A DNA stretch of 64,000 nucleotides. Origin: Dreissena polymorpha (Eukaryota > Mollusca > Bivalvia > Myida > Dreissenidae). The position numbers and the translations under genes are program-made. The notes beneath the pieces are model-generated. The model ran no database searches. It was given only the letters and a program-made list of their open reading frames with translations, and was not told the DNA's origin. Location of the stretch: NCBI RefSeq assembly GCF_020536995.1, contig NC_068363.1:6241598-6305597 (forward strand). The letters run 5' to 3'. Shown here in pieces: positions 21,660 to 35,782 of the stretch. Numbering within the stretch: position 1 is the stretch's first letter; every line of letters starts with the position of its first letter.

Positions 21660-22387
21660 ATTCATTACTTTTAGTTAAAAAGACTAAATTGGATGCAATT
21701 GCTTTATTAAATGAATACTCATTTCAGTATTTATTATTTTAAATGGCTATATGGAAAAAATATTGAGAACTGCTTAATTAAAAAAGCCCCTATTTGGAAA
21801 TAACGGAATGAAAACTAATTAACAAATTATGCAGCCTGAAGTGTATTTATGGAATGAAAACTCGCTCCAACTCACAGATCTAGCAAGGCATGATAGATAT
21901 TTGCTAAAACATTAAATCGGATAAACAGGCCTCAAGAAATTATTGATTTTTCAAAATTAAATATGTAGATAAATGCTTTTGAAAAATAAAAAAAAATGCG
22001 GTAAATAACATAAATTTATACGTTGTAAACAGCTTCATTGATTAATTCAATTTAATTGACATATCGCACGATAATAAATTTAACTGTGTTGAACCCGGTA
22101 TGTTTAATGCGATAGATACTCGGTAGTCTGAATTGAATATGTAAATTGGTGTTGTTGTTTGGTTTATGTTTTGCAGTGAGGTTGGAAAATTTAACTTGCT
22201 CCGTATGCGTTTTTTTATGAAGCTTTCTGGATAATCTGAAAATGTATCGAATTAACTCGGAATGCTATTGTATATTTTAATGAAACGTTTGTGAATTTAT
22301 CTGCTAATTTCCTGTCTGCGGCAATAATCGTGCCAGGGATGCTGCTGGTTGTGACCGACCACTACAGGGCATGAGTCTCGCGATGAA
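21660..22387. other. Intergenic, nothing recognised
   Basis: AT-rich, no exon or repeat recognised. Confidence 0.4.
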
Positions 22388-22590
22388 AACACGAGGTTTA
22401 ATACATGTGTTTGAAGTGTCATAACAGATTAGCTTGTGCATTTCGCATAGTTTAAAGGATCGAAGTCTCTGTTTTTTTACCGAAAATCTAGTTTAGGTGG
22501 AATGGTTCGTCCCTTATTAGCCTACCGGTATGTGGACTGCAAAGGTTGATCGATGTATAAAGCCCTGTTTTCACAGAGCGAGGCTAAATA
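22388..22590. repeat. Palindromic MITE, diverged
   Basis: CAGATTAGCTTGTGCATTTC on the left and CGTCCCTTATTAGCCT on the right, with TAAAGCCCTGTTTTCACAGA as the worn end. Confidence 0.5.
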
Positions 22591-22967
22591 GCCATTGGTC
22601 CTGATCTTCTGTCGTTTACAATCTATTAATCGGTGTTTCAATGTAACGGAGGAGGAATACGACAAATAAATATGTCCAGCGACATATACCCTTGTATATA
22701 ATTGAAACAAACTGCAGCTTTGCGAAAATTATTGATTATTTAGCCAAACAACCCTCATAATCGCGACGGTATACTATCACGAATACAATTGCCATGTGTG
22801 AGAATGTTAAAATGCGTGTGTGAAAGGCGCTATTATTGCTCCTAACGAGAAATGTGCATAAATTTATGAATAATGTCTTTAAAAAATACGTTCATTCTAT
22901 TTGAACCTGGGCTATTTTTATAAAGTTTCATTGTGTACATATATAGTGAGCGTGGGCAGGAACCAGT

Positions 22968-23250
22968 CGCTCAGTTAGCTTAGTTTTAAAATCATCGTGC
23001 TAGTATTCCGGCGGTCGCGGGTTCGTGTCCGGCACTGCACGAAGTTTTCCTCCAATATTTATATACACAGTATCACAAGCAAAAGACATGAGTTCCAGAA
23101 GGTCGCCTTTAAAGGTTAAAGGGAGGAGAGTTGGAATGTGAATGGGTAAGAAAAGGGCGTCAGGTTGGCTAACTCTGTATTTAGCTCAGCTGGGTTGTAG
23201 CCACACATCGGGTGCATTTTTCCCGCGAGGTTACTTAATAATATACATCA
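22968..23250 (+). mobile_element. Probable tRNA-derived SINE
   Basis: The head has an A-box-like TTAGCTTAGTTTTAAAATC and, about 50 bases on, a B-box-like GGGTTCGTGTCC, then an unrelated body. The spacing fits a tRNA head, but the acceptor stem is not closed, so this is not a tRNA gene. Confidence 0.4.
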
Positions 23251-24090
23251 TCATCATATAAAATATGCGTACCCCAAGCGAAAAGAAAGTAATCACGTAG
23301 GTGATAATCAATGTGTCTTGTCAGTTAGCGCAACGAACAATAACTTTGATCGATTGTGTGTAATATTGAAAGCTATGGAACGGGAACGCTATCAGGAAAG
23401 AAAATCCTATTATAAGCCACTACTGCTATAAAAAAAACACAAACTATAAACATTTTTTTCACTGATTTAAACTGGGATCGTCGTCGGGGGACTGGTAGTG
23501 AAAAATATTAAGGGTTTTAACTGGTTTGATGGTAATCCAAACTTACACACTTACCAAGAATTATAATCACAAACCAAAAAAGTTTTGAACAGGATCTCAA
23601 TTGATCAATATAGACAGAAAATAAAATCTTAAAATACATAAACATGACGCTTGAATAGAATACAATACATATGTTATAAGAGTGATAGTGTCTTAAGTAT
23701 TGGAAATGTTAGAAAACGAGTATTGGGTGGGCTTAAAAGTGATTAGTATACAAAGAAATACAGTATATCTATAAAAAATATGTAAGACTATCAAACAAGC
23801 GACGTATTAAGAAAATTGATTACACAATTAGGTACAAGCAAGACCGTAAATATGTTTCATTCACACAAAAAACTACTATTTACAACATTTGAAGAGTGAA
23901 ATATTGATGATATCAGAGACGATATCGACTTCATCAACATTGCACAAAACTGTTGTAAATACGATTGTAGTATTACATATCGCAAACATCTACATCTACA
24001 TCTACATTGTACATCGCTGCAATCACGCATGATTATTACGCGACGGGTGGTGAAAGAGGAAGAATAAAGAATGAGGGACAGTAAAGTAAG
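23251..24090. other. Intergenic, nothing recognised
   Basis: AT-rich. A short CATCTACATCTACATC run lies near 23990. Confidence 0.4.
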
Positions 24091-24114
24091 AAGAGCTTGA
24101 TAGTTAAAAGACAG

Positions 24115-24345
24115 AGGGAAAGTAAAGCAGAACACCAGCTACGTTTCGCCCTTCTCCCTCATGCCTCTCCGGCTACGGTGGCCGCTGAGAGGATTGAACC
24201 TCAACCGGCACAGCCACGAGGGGTCATTAGGAGTTACTTTGTAGCTGGCGCTGACAACTTATTCAGAATCTGGTTGTTGCTAGCCCCCGCTTGAAGGATA
24301 CCAAGTCGGGGGATTCAGCAATGGAGGCTGGTAGGTTGTTCCAGG
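24115..24345 (-). mobile_element. Possible SINE
   Basis: On the minus strand GAGGTTCAATCCTC (24190-24203) matches a pol III B box. The flanking GC-rich block differs from its AT-rich surroundings. Family unknown. Confidence 0.3.
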
Positions 24346-24641
24346 TGGCAATTATACTTGGAAAAAAGCTGTGGCGATAGTATGAAGTGGAAACCTAAGA
24401 AAATATATCAGGGGAGAAATCCTTATTTTTTCAATACTTTTGCAAAAGAAAAACTACCAGAAACATAATGGTTAAAACTGAGACAATTGCATTGCGACGG
24501 TCGATGTATTTTAGCATGGTGGGTTTAAAACGGCTTCAGAGCCAACTGAACCTCATTATCACTGCATCAACGCAGCACAAACCAAACCACTGTAGCATTT
24601 AAAAAAAAAAATAAATAAACTAAAAATATCAGAAGATACAT

Positions 24642-24684
24642 CAGGGACCTATACAAACAAACCCATTGTTTGTATAGGTCCCTG
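24642..24684. promoter_or_regulatory. Perfect 19-bp hairpin upstream of TMEM231
   Basis: CAGGGACCTATACAAACAA and its exact reverse complement are separated by the five bases ACCCA. The right arm ends 90 bases before the TMEM231 ATG, so it may lie in the promoter or 5' UTR. It could instead be the joined ends of a small fold-back element. Confidence 0.75.
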
Positions 24685-24751
24685 GATAAATTATTGTTAT
24701 TGTTCACCACTTGTAAGCTCTGTTGGATAAAGTTATGTGTAACCTTATTGA

Positions 24752-24758
24752 CGGAAGT
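24752..24758 (+). promoter_or_regulatory. ETS-like site near TMEM231 start
   Basis: ACGGAAGT, close to the ETS/GABP consensus, 17 bases before the start codon. Common in TATA-less housekeeping promoters. A single match is weak evidence. Confidence 0.3.
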
Positions 24759-24774
24759 TGTTATTTGTTTGAAA

Positions 24775-24913
24775 ATGGCGGTCTACGAAGTCTTCTCGCA
24801 CCCCGAACTGAGAAGATACCGTACCACACTCTGGTCCGGCGCTTCGATCATCCTCATTTTCACACTTTTCCTCACCTTTATACCACCTCTATTTATTGTA
24901 TACAGAAGCCAGG
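24775..24913 (+). CDS. TMEM231: TMEM231 exon 1
   Basis: Residues 1-46 plus one base: the cytosolic start and first membrane span. GAAAATGGCG is a fair Kozak context. Donor CAGG|GTAAGA. Confidence 0.95.
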
Positions 24914-27900
24914 GTAAGATACATTCTGTCATGTCGAAAAACGCATTTGTACGACAAAACAAGTTGAATCTTGAACCGTTTTCATTGGTAATAAGTGGGT
25001 GGGGAAATAAGTAATATAATATACAAGAACATTTATCTATTTAAAATTCAAATGTGCCTCTTGGTTAACATTCAATAATATATTTTATTTTACTATTTGA
25101 CGGGCCTCTTAATTTCTGAATTATTCTGTAGTAAAACAAAACAATAACTTTGACTTGAGCCTAAATTTAAGGTACGGTTGTTACTGGTTGAGTCGTGGGT
25201 TCTGTTTGATTCGTGGGTATGGAAATCGCCTGAAATCTCGCGATAGAATGTTCGCACATGATGCAGTTCGTTACCGAAAAATGTTTTGACACGGTCACCA
25301 TTTTTTCCGATAAAAAATTTGTCAAAAACGAGTAAATAGTGTAATTCATCATAACTTGATAGGTCGGTATGAAATATTTCCTCATTTATGTACTGTTCAA
25401 ATGGTGTTTCAAAGTAACACAAAATTGTTTATTTAGAAGTATTTACCATGCTACATCGGCTGTTGATATTTTTTCACAAGAAATTAACCTGTCCTGCAAG
25501 GTCAGTTTAAAGGCTATTTATAATATGCAAATCTTGAAATTCTGGCAGCCAATCAGAACCCACGAATCAACCGGAAGCTTATTTTCATGATGGAAGTATT
25601 ACACTATCAACACAGTTGATTATTTTGATGATAAAAGACGATAAACATTTGGAAAAAAGCAACAAATCTTAAACAAGAAAGGTTTATTATTATTTTCATA
25701 ATGATTCATGGTCATATATTTATAAAATATTTGTGATGTAACAACTTTATGAAAATTACCCACGACTCAACCAGACTATAGCATATATGGGTTGTTCTGA
25801 ATTGAAAATTGTCTCATATTTGGAATTTCTGGTACATAGTTGTTGCAATTATCCGACTCCCAGCTATTGTCCATTTCTATTTACCCTCCGGTTTGCTGGG
25901 AGTTTCAACTCCTAAAGGCGTTTTTTATGTAAACTTGTCAACTGGAATCCAGGTTGTGTTTTTCCCAAGCCTTTTTGCGTGGTGCTGCGCCACGACGCCC
26001 TTTTCAAAGGCATAAGCCACCACGTGCTCTTATTTTTAACATCTTTATTGCCCCTTGAATAAACTACTAAGCTGACTAGTAATTTGTATCAGAGTATGGC
26101 CCCAAGGCAACAAAGATGTGTGCGGTTGTGAATTAATCATGCATGTCAGTATCTATTGATAATTTCAGTGGCTTGATAATTTCAGTGGCTTTTTTATGCC
26201 AACCACACTAATCCATACATAATGTGTGCTCCTCCAAGAAAAAATCGTGGACAGATACCTGGGAGACTTATGAGGAAAGCCAAGTGTAATCCTCATGGAA
26301 ATTGTGCTTTTTATGCATAATACAGTTTTATCAAAACATTTATTTCTACATGTAATTTTTTTTTTTAAACACAAGTTGTATCTTTATCATTATGGTTTTT
26401 ACGATAATTAATAATTGAAACAATTATTGCACCGTATACTCATTAAACAAAATGAGAATCGAGCATTAGGCAGACATGTGCAATTTTACTTTGCTATGCA
26501 CACTCTTTACAATTTTTTTTTTATAAATGCAGGGTCCCATTAGCATGTATTGTAAGCAGAGACAATCATTTAATGTATTTATATGCATAATTCATGTAGT
26601 GTGCATTTACAAGTTCATAACGTCATTAATTGATGTGAGTGCTTTCACTCTTTTGCAGAATTGATGTTGTGTACATGTATATGAAACATGCAAAATGCAA
26701 ATTATGGAAACATTATATAGCAGTGCTGTACACATGATTGTGATATATTTGCACTGGAACACCGTTGGCAATCTCACATTTAGCCCAACAATTGGCTCCT
26801 CCAATTTGGAACAGGGTTGTCATTTAGAGTCAGCAGCTGTCAATAAAGACTGTTTAAAACACAAAAAATAAATGGACCAGACTTTAGAAGAAATGAAAAA
26901 ATACCTACTCTATACTCTTTCATTATTTAATATATTATTAAAACATTATTAAATAAAGGTTTTTATATGTGTTATATATTGTCTTGCCAGAATTTGGCTG
27001 AAGGACTACCGGGTATTGTGAAAAGTTTTGCCATTATTGCTGTGCTTGTACCAGTAATTATAAGCTTATTTGGAGAACTGGGCTTAATGAACCAAGTATG
27101 TGCGTTAAGTGTTACCACAGATTAGCCTGTTCAGTCCATAGAGGTTTATCATGGACGACACTTCAAGCTGTTATGGAATTTATATGTCCCCAGATCGAAT
27201 GATCAGGAGGTATACTGTTTTTGGCCTGTCTGTCTGTCTGTCATAGTATGTGGGTGTCTGTCCCAAAACTTTAACCTTGCTCATAAAACTCTTGGGTATA
27301 TGTTCTTAAAACTTCATGCATGCATGCATATTATTGAGATCTACAATCACACATGGTTTGAGGTCACTAGGTCAAAGGTCAAGGTCAATGTGACCTTTAT
27401 TTTCTCTAAAATAGCTGCTGTGGTCTTCGAAGTGCAGTAGGGGGCATTGTGTTTTACAAACACAGCTCTTGTTTGTTTAAAAGTTATCTCTTCTATATAA
27501 AAATCTAGTATATGCAGAAAGTGTCATCCCTGATCAGCCTGTGCAGACTGTGCAGGCTAATCTTGGAGGACACTTTACACACATGCATGAGACCAGGTTC
27601 TCCCAGAACAAGGCTCTAATCCTGGCTACAGGTTTCTGGAAGAAGACAGACACGTACCGTGAGTACCCAGATGTTCGGTTCAAGAATGAGTTGCTGATGG
27701 TAGCCGAGCTGGAGGGGGATGGGAACTACGTCACGTACAGCACCTTCCAGACATACAATACCCTGCAGCAGAACCATCTACGTGTGCCCCTCATAACTGT
27801 GAGTACCGTCATAAACCATAGGGTAATGTATGTGTGCAGCTCATAACAGTAATAGACGGTAGACCAGTTACGTGCCACTCATAACTGTGAGTAACTTAAT

Positions 27901-30900
27901 AGGCAATTGTGTGGTACAGATGAATGTGTAACAGTCTAACTTGCATCTTTTGTGTTTTTTATGTCATCCTTCGAAAAAATCAGCATATAGCAGTGGCACT
28001 GTCTATCTGTGCATCATAATGTTTTTCAAAATGTCCTGTCTCAACAATAACTTTGCCATTAGAGTCTATTGCAAAAATTAGCCATAATATAGCTTGTCCA
28101 CACTGTAACCTGTTCATGTTTAATTAATATATCAAACAATATGTTTATTAATATTTCTTGTTGATTTGAAATTGAAGGGGAGAGACATCATTAAAAAATG
28201 GTACCTATTTTATTTTGTTTCTTGGGGTGGGGTTGCATTCATGTTTAACAATCATCCCTTATGATTATGAACACAATGATGAACATTAATTTTCGAAAAG
28301 TAAATAGGTCCTTGATGTATGTTTGTTGTAGAAAAGTTATGTCTATTATGCAGGTTTTTTTTCCACTTTTTGGGAAGATAGCCCATGGCTTTGGAATTGG
28401 GAATTTTATCAGCATTTTCATGAAATTGGGAAAATAAATTCATTAGCCTTCTTTCCACACGAAAAGTCCACTGATTAGGGAAATACTAAATTTGATATAA
28501 CCCTTTATAATCATTCAAATTAAAAGAACAAAATCATATAATACTTTGTTAGATGTAATTGAATTAAAATTGAGATAAAATACACATATATAGCTATATG
28601 TGGCTATAAAATCGGGCCAAAAAAAACCCTGATTATGTGCAGACTTTGATTTTAAGCTATCCTTAGGCTTAAAGAACATTTTAGTTTTAAAGACATCTCC
28701 TATTACTTTTGGCAGGTTTTCACCAAACTTCACATGGTTGATATTTGGCTATTACAAATTTTCTCAAATTGTTGAAATCCGATGTGTACGTAGGTAGCCA
28801 GAGTTAAAAATATATTTAACAAATGGTTAGCTAAAATTTTAAATATTTTTCATGTAATATTGCAAAGTGGTCCTCTACATACCTAATGAAAATTTACCCC
28901 TGGGTGGCAAAATTGGCCACAAACTGGGGGTCATACAATTTATATAGAATAAACAAGCAAACAAGCAAAGTCAGTGAAATACATGCAACATTGTATATTA
29001 ATCCGTTTAATAAACTTGTGTGTTGATTGGTCATGGAATGATTTCTTTGTCGATTTAATTTGTTAGTTACTGGCATTAGTATGTGCACTTAACCATCAAA
29101 CACAGGAAAAGTGTGAGTAACTGATGACCAAGATATGACTGCAAAACAGTTAACAATAGTAGAAAAAAACTACCAAGCTGTCCATTGTGTCTGTATTTGC
29201 TTATCTTGCTTATAATATTATGTTTGTGTGTTGTCAGTCCCGTGAGGAGGACAGTAATGGAGATGGTCGTGCTGACCTCTTGACCTTCACCCTGGAGCTG
29301 CCCCTGGCCGACACTGAAAACATCCTGGGGATGAAGCTGCTGCTCTTCTTTGACTACAAGCTCTATGTAAGTAAGCTAATCTCGAAATGAGCTGCACTCT
29401 GAGAAAACAAGGCTTAATGCATGTGGGTACAGTTTTGTTCCAGATTAGCCTGTGCTTAAAAGCAGAAAATGTCGTTCCTGATTAGCATGTGCGGACTGCA
29501 AAGGCTAATCTGGGACAACATTTTATGTTTCCCAAGAACAAGGGTCAAACAGGTATTGATTTGCATACTGACCATTTTGAAAAGAAAATATAGGGGGAAA
29601 CAAAGAAATATATATTAAGCCCCTTTAGAAGAAGCAGTTGTATCTCTGCGTGTCAGTCCATAGGTCTATCTGTCTGTCGACCTTATGTGTTCTCTTGATA
29701 TGTAGAGAACACTTTGACCTACATCATTTCAAATCGGTATGTTGGTTACTTGGGAGGAAAGAAGGACACCTTTTGATTAAGAGGTTAAAGGTCAAGGGTA
29801 GACATAGTTAGATTTTGAGGTCACGAGAATAAAGGTCACATGTATCTAGAATTTATTTTCTGCATTATATATAGAGCACGCGTTAACTTACAAAAATGTA
29901 AATTGGTGTGGTGGTTACATGAATGACAACTTTTGATTGTGAAGTGCAGGTCAAAGTTGCAGAAACTTGAAAAAAGGAGGTTATTTTCCACAAAATATCA
30001 TAAGAAGACTTTGACCATGGATCATGCAAATAGATATACACTGTAACTCCAATATAACGAGGATGATGGGGTCCAAGCCACAATGCTTATAAACATATTT
30101 ACATTATAAGTTCTGATCTCATCCATTCATAAACTATTATCAGGTTGTTTTTTTATTCACCAATAGTCCATACATGCGTATTAACACTCCTGTATCGATA
30201 ACTGTATATCATACTGCTTTTCAAATGTGCATATATATCCAATAATCCTATATAATTTATTAGTACATCAATTTAAGCAAACATATTCTGACCATTTATG
30301 ACAAAAATGTGTGAAAGAATTTCATAAACACAAACATACGCTATTTTTCAGAAGAGCAAAGCGCACAGTGCATTATGGGGCAGTGATTTTATGGGTATTG
30401 TTCAGATTTAATTGTAACAACCAATGGATGAGTAAGTGTAAGTTAAGGTTGAATGCAATAAGATACAAAGCTATGTTTTATTGCATCATACTCACTCATG
30501 CAAAACACCTGATTCCTGGGGACTTCCTGAAAATCGCTCGAAAATAAAAGTGAATTTCTGTAAACAATGCCATGCTTTTGGAATGAACATATTGTCTTGA
30601 TTACTTATTTAGTTTATTTGTGCCTATTTTCGTTTTCAATTGTGTCTTGTTCTGAGAAAACTGGGCTTAATTCATGTGCGTAAAGTGTCGTCCCAGATTA
30701 ACCTGTGCAGTCCACACAGGCTAATCAGGGACGACACTTTCCACTTTTATGGTATTTTTAGTTTGAAGGAAGTCCCTTCTTACTGAAAATCAAGTTTAAG
30801 CAGAAAGTGTCGTCCCTGATTAGCCTGTGCGGACTGCACAGCCTAATCTGGGACGATACTTTACGCACATGAATTAAACCCAGTTTTCTCAGAACAAAAC

Positions 30901-33900
30901 ACAATTGCATTTTAGCAGACAATATTTAAATTCAAATTGTCAACAAATAACAATGAAGTGAAACATGTATGGTAAAACTTGTCAAAGCTGTCAATAATTC
31001 AAAAGATCAATAGCACACACAGAAGCTGTCAATAATTCAAAAGGATGATAGCACAAACATATAAACAGCAAAAGAGTGTAAAACACATGCTATCTTCACA
31101 CCTGTGTTGCACCAAACAATAGATAATCATACTTAATCTGCAAAGTTACTCATTTGAGGAGAGTTTGAGCCAACGGGAAATTCGAGCCACCAGGTTTCCT
31201 CCGTAATTGAGCCATTATGCAATCAGCATATCTGAAGTTGCCATATTTTTATTTTAAGAAAACACTCTAGACCGAAATGGAAGGACCTGCATTATATTGA
31301 ATTCAGCGTTATTACAGAGTGTGTTATATTGGATTTACAGTGTAGTGGATACTAGATGGAATGGAAGATGCCTATGAGGTTTTAGGTCATCAGGTCAAAG
31401 GTGAAGGTCACAGGTGTTTGAATCATGAATTGGCTTGAGCACAATATGTTGAGAACTTTAACAAATGATCATCTACATTGCTATGTTGGTTACAAGGGAT
31501 GATAGACAGGTGCCAGTTTATTTGAAGTCAACTGATCAAAGATTAAGGTCACATGGGCTTGTTACATGAAATATATCCTCACACAATGTCTAGAATGATT
31601 GGATACATAAGCATGCTGGATATTCTTGACAAAGGATGACTCCTAAGGATTATCAAATAAACAAATCAAAGGTCAAGGTCAGACTGACATTATTTTAAGC
31701 TCACCTGAGCACAACGTGCACGTGAGCACAACGTGCTCATGGTGGGTTTTTGGGATCACCTTTTGTCCGTTGTCAGTTGTTCATCATCAACATTTTGCCT
31801 TTTAAACATTCTAGAGGCCACATTTATTGTCGGATCTTCATGAAACTTAGTCAGAAGATTTATCCCAATGATATCTTGGTCGAGTTCGAAACTGGGTCAC
31901 TTGAGAACAAAAACTAGGTCACTAGGCCAAATTTAAGAAAAAGCTTCTTACAAGTTAGAAGTCACATTTATTGTCCAATCTTCATCATACTTTTTGAGAA
32001 CATTTGTCCCAATAATATCTCATCTGAGTTCCAAAATGGTTCTGGTCAGTTGAAAAACATGGCCGCCAGGGGGCGGGGCAGTTTTCCTTATATGGCTATT
32101 TTAAAACATTGTTAACAATCTAGAAGTCTTATTTTTAGTCCAATCTTCATGAAGCTTGGTCATAACATTTGTTCTAATAATATCTCGGCTGAGTTCTAAA
32201 ATGGTTCCAGTTTGTTGAAAAACATAGCTGCTAGGGGGTGGGGCAGTTTTCCTTATATTGCTATAGTAAAACCTTGTTAACACTCCAGAAGTCTTATTTT
32301 TAGTCCAATCTTCATGAAACTTGGTCATAACATTTGCCTCAACGATATCTCAGCTGAGGTCTTAAATGGTTCCTGTTCATTGAAAAAATGGCTGCCAGGG
32401 GGCGGGGCAGTATTTTTTATATGGCTATAGTAAGACCTAGTTAACACTGTAGGAGTCACATTTATTGTCCAATCTTCATGAAACTTGGTCAGAACATTTG
32501 TTCTTATGATAGCTAGGCGGAGTTTGAAAATGGTTCCTGTCTGTTGAAAAATATGGCCACCAGGAAGCCGGGCAGTTTTGCTTATATGGCCATAGTGAAA
32601 CCTTGTTAACACTCTAGTTTTGAAATATTGTGTCTTTGTAGATAATAAAAAATTGTTTATCAGCTCCCTATCAGTGTTCCAGATAGGCTACACAATTTTG
32701 ATTTTTAGCTTCACTGGCCAGAGGCCAGCGGGGCTTATGTCATGGTCCTGTGTCCGTCGTGTGTGCGTCCGTGCGTCCGTGTTTTAACTTTTTCTTTCAA
32801 CATCTCCTCCTAAACTTCTGGTCCAATTCTGATGAAATTTCTCAGGAAAGTTCCTAGGGTGAACCTCTTTCAAATTTGTTCAAATTATGCCCCTTGGGCC
32901 AAATTTGACCCTGCCCTGGGGGTCACAAAATTGAAAATTTGCTTATATAAGGCCTATTTTGTGAAAACTTTCAAAATCTACTCTTCCATAACCATTGGGC
33001 CTAGGGCTATCAAATTTGGTATGTAGAGACATCTAATAGTCCTCTACCAAATTTGTTCAAATTATGCCCCTGGGGTCAAATTTGACCCTGCCCCGGGGGT
33101 CACAAAATTGAACATATGCTTATGTAGGGTCTATTTTGTGAAAACTTTACTAATCTTTTTGTCCATAACCATTGGTCCTAGGGCTACCAAATTTGGTATG
33201 TAGAGGCATCTTATAGTCCTCTACCAAGTTTGTTCAAATTATGCCCCTGGGTTCAAGTTTGACCCTGCCCCGAGGGTCACAAAATTGAACATATGCTTAT
33301 ATAAGGCCTTTTTGGTGAAAACTTCAAAATCTACTTGTCCATAACCATATTGCATAGGGCTACCAAATTTGGTATGTAGTGACATGTAATAGTTCTCTTC
33401 TTAGTTTGTTCAAATTATGCCCCATGGGCCATGGGATCAAATTTGAAACTGCACAGGGGTCACAAAATTGAATATATGCTAATTAAGGGCTTATTTTGTG
33501 AAAACTTTAAAAATTATTGTCCATAACCATTGGGCCTAGGGCTACCAAATTTGGTATGTTGTGACATCTTATAGTCCTCTACCAAGTTTGTTCAAATTAT
33601 GCCTCTGGGGTCAAATTTGACCCTGCCCTGGGGGCTCACAAAATTGAACATACCGTAATTACTCTATGTTTTCGGACACTCTAAGGTTTCGAACACCCTT
33701 TTTTTAACAAAAATAATTATTTTTCGTGACTCTTAAATTCCGGACACACGCGTTTTCGTCCATAATTAATGTCTCTAAGTTTTCGGACAGTAGATTTTTC
33801 AGAGCTATTTTACCAAATTTAGGTCCTGTTTTCAATATCTAATGACACTTGGATCATGGGGTTTTACAACCAGATTAACATCATAAAACATGGCAGGTGC

Positions 33901-35734
33901 ATGCCTGAGAGCAATGGACCATTACATTTGCGTTATTGGGTAAATAACCTTGTAAACTGGTATTAAACAATGGTTTCGCCCGATAGAATAAGCGTAATGA
34001 CAATTACCAGGGGTAGTGCCAATTAACACTTCAATTATCTACCGCAATGGTACTACCCCTTCCAAGTAAAATAACTTTGACAAATACTAAACGCTTCAAA
34101 GTGTGATGCACGCTATTGCAAGTTTGACGAACAATGGAAGGTGTTAGACAACAACTATCGGAAATGAATAAACAAAGAATTCATTGTGTTTTTTTGTATT
34201 GCGTTAATTACAGGTTCATACTAGCGAGTATCGGTACATCATATGCTCATCTTTGAACTCGTTGGTCAAAGTACAATCTTGTAGTAATTGTCTGTCAAAT
34301 AAATTAAGCATTTTAAATTATTTAAAATGCAGTGCAAACATATATAACTGTAATTTATACTGTACGGCATGGTATTTTACAAGCACTTGCTATTACCGGT
34401 ATTCGTTGATACAATTGACGCTATGTTCGGACACTTCAATTTTTGACTCTTAAGTTTTAGAACACAGGTATTTTGTGAATATTTTTGGTATCTATGTTTT
34501 CGGACACGAAAAAATTTAATTATTTTTAAGTGTCCGAAAACATAGAGTAATTACGGTATGCTTATATAAGGCTTATTTTGTGAAAACTTAAAAAATTCTC
34601 TTGTCCATAACCATCCGGCCTAGGGCTATCAAATTTGGTATGTAGTGACATCTAATAGTCCTCTTCCAAATTTGTTCAAATTTTATCCCTGGGGTGAAAT
34701 TTGACCCTGCCCTGGGGGTCACAAAATTGAACATATGCTTATATAATGCCTATTTTGTGAAAACTTAAAAAAATCTTGTCCATAATCATTTGGCCAAGGG
34801 CTACACAATTTGGTATGTAGTGACATTGTAAAGTCCTCTACTTAGTTTTTTCACATTATGCCCCAGGGGTCAAATTTGACCCTGCCCTGGGAGCCACAAA
34901 ATCGATGATATGCTTATATAGTGCCTATTTTGTGAAAACTTTAAAAATACTCTTGTCCTTATCCATAAGGCATAGGGCTACCCAATTTGGTATGTAGTGA
35001 CATCTTATAGTTCTCTACCAAGTTTGTTCAAATTATGCCCCTTGGGTCAAATTTTACCCTGCCCGGGGATCACAAAACTGAACATACGCTGATATGGGGC
35101 CTATTTTGTGAAAACTTAAAAAATTATTGTCCATAACCATTGGACCTAGGGCTACCAAATTTGGTATGTAGTGAATCTAATAGTCCTCTACCAAATTTGT
35201 TCAAGTAATGCCTCTGGGTTCAACTTTGAGCCTGCCCCAGGGGGTCACAAAATTGAACAAACGCTTATAAAGCGCCTATTTTGTGAAATCTTTAAAAATC
35301 TTCTTGTCGAATACCATTCGGACTATGGCTACCAAATTTGGTATGCAGTAATATCTTATAGTCCTCTACCAAGTTTGTTCAAATTATGCCCTTTGGGTCG
35401 AATTTGACCCTGACCTGCGGGTCACAAAATTGAACATTATATATGCTTATATCTTGCTTATTTTGGGAAAACTAAAAATATTCTTGTCCTTAACTCTAGG
35501 ACCTAGGGCTACCACATTTTGTATTTAGTGAGATATAGTAGTCCTCTACACAGGTTACTCAAATTATGCCCCTGGGGTTAAATTTGACCCAGCCCAGGGG
35601 GCCACAAAAGTGTACATGTGCTTAAATAGGGCCTATATTTAAGTATTTGCACATGCCCAGAATATTTGTTTCAGCCTTTTTTCAGCAGTGGAGCGATACA
35701 GGGCCATCATGGCCCTCTTGTTTTTATTGCCCTC

Positions 35735-35782
<48 letters not shown>

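Larger units (their letters stand above)
29615..31690. repeat. Old GTCAAGGTC-type repeat, split by a later TIR insertion
   Basis: A worn relative of the hairpin-capped families (AAGCCCCTTTAGAAGAAG head, CTATCTGTCTGTCG tract) runs to 30036 and resumes at 31345 with GGTCATCAGGTCAAAGGTGA. The element at 30039-31342 interrupts it. Confidence 0.55.

Noticed and set aside
21294-21678. Poly-Met, poly-Ile and poly-Val frames
   Set aside because: Triplet microsatellite; no gene structure.
22968-23045. tRNA gene
   Set aside because: A- and B-box-like motifs but no closed acceptor stem; it continues into a SINE-like body.
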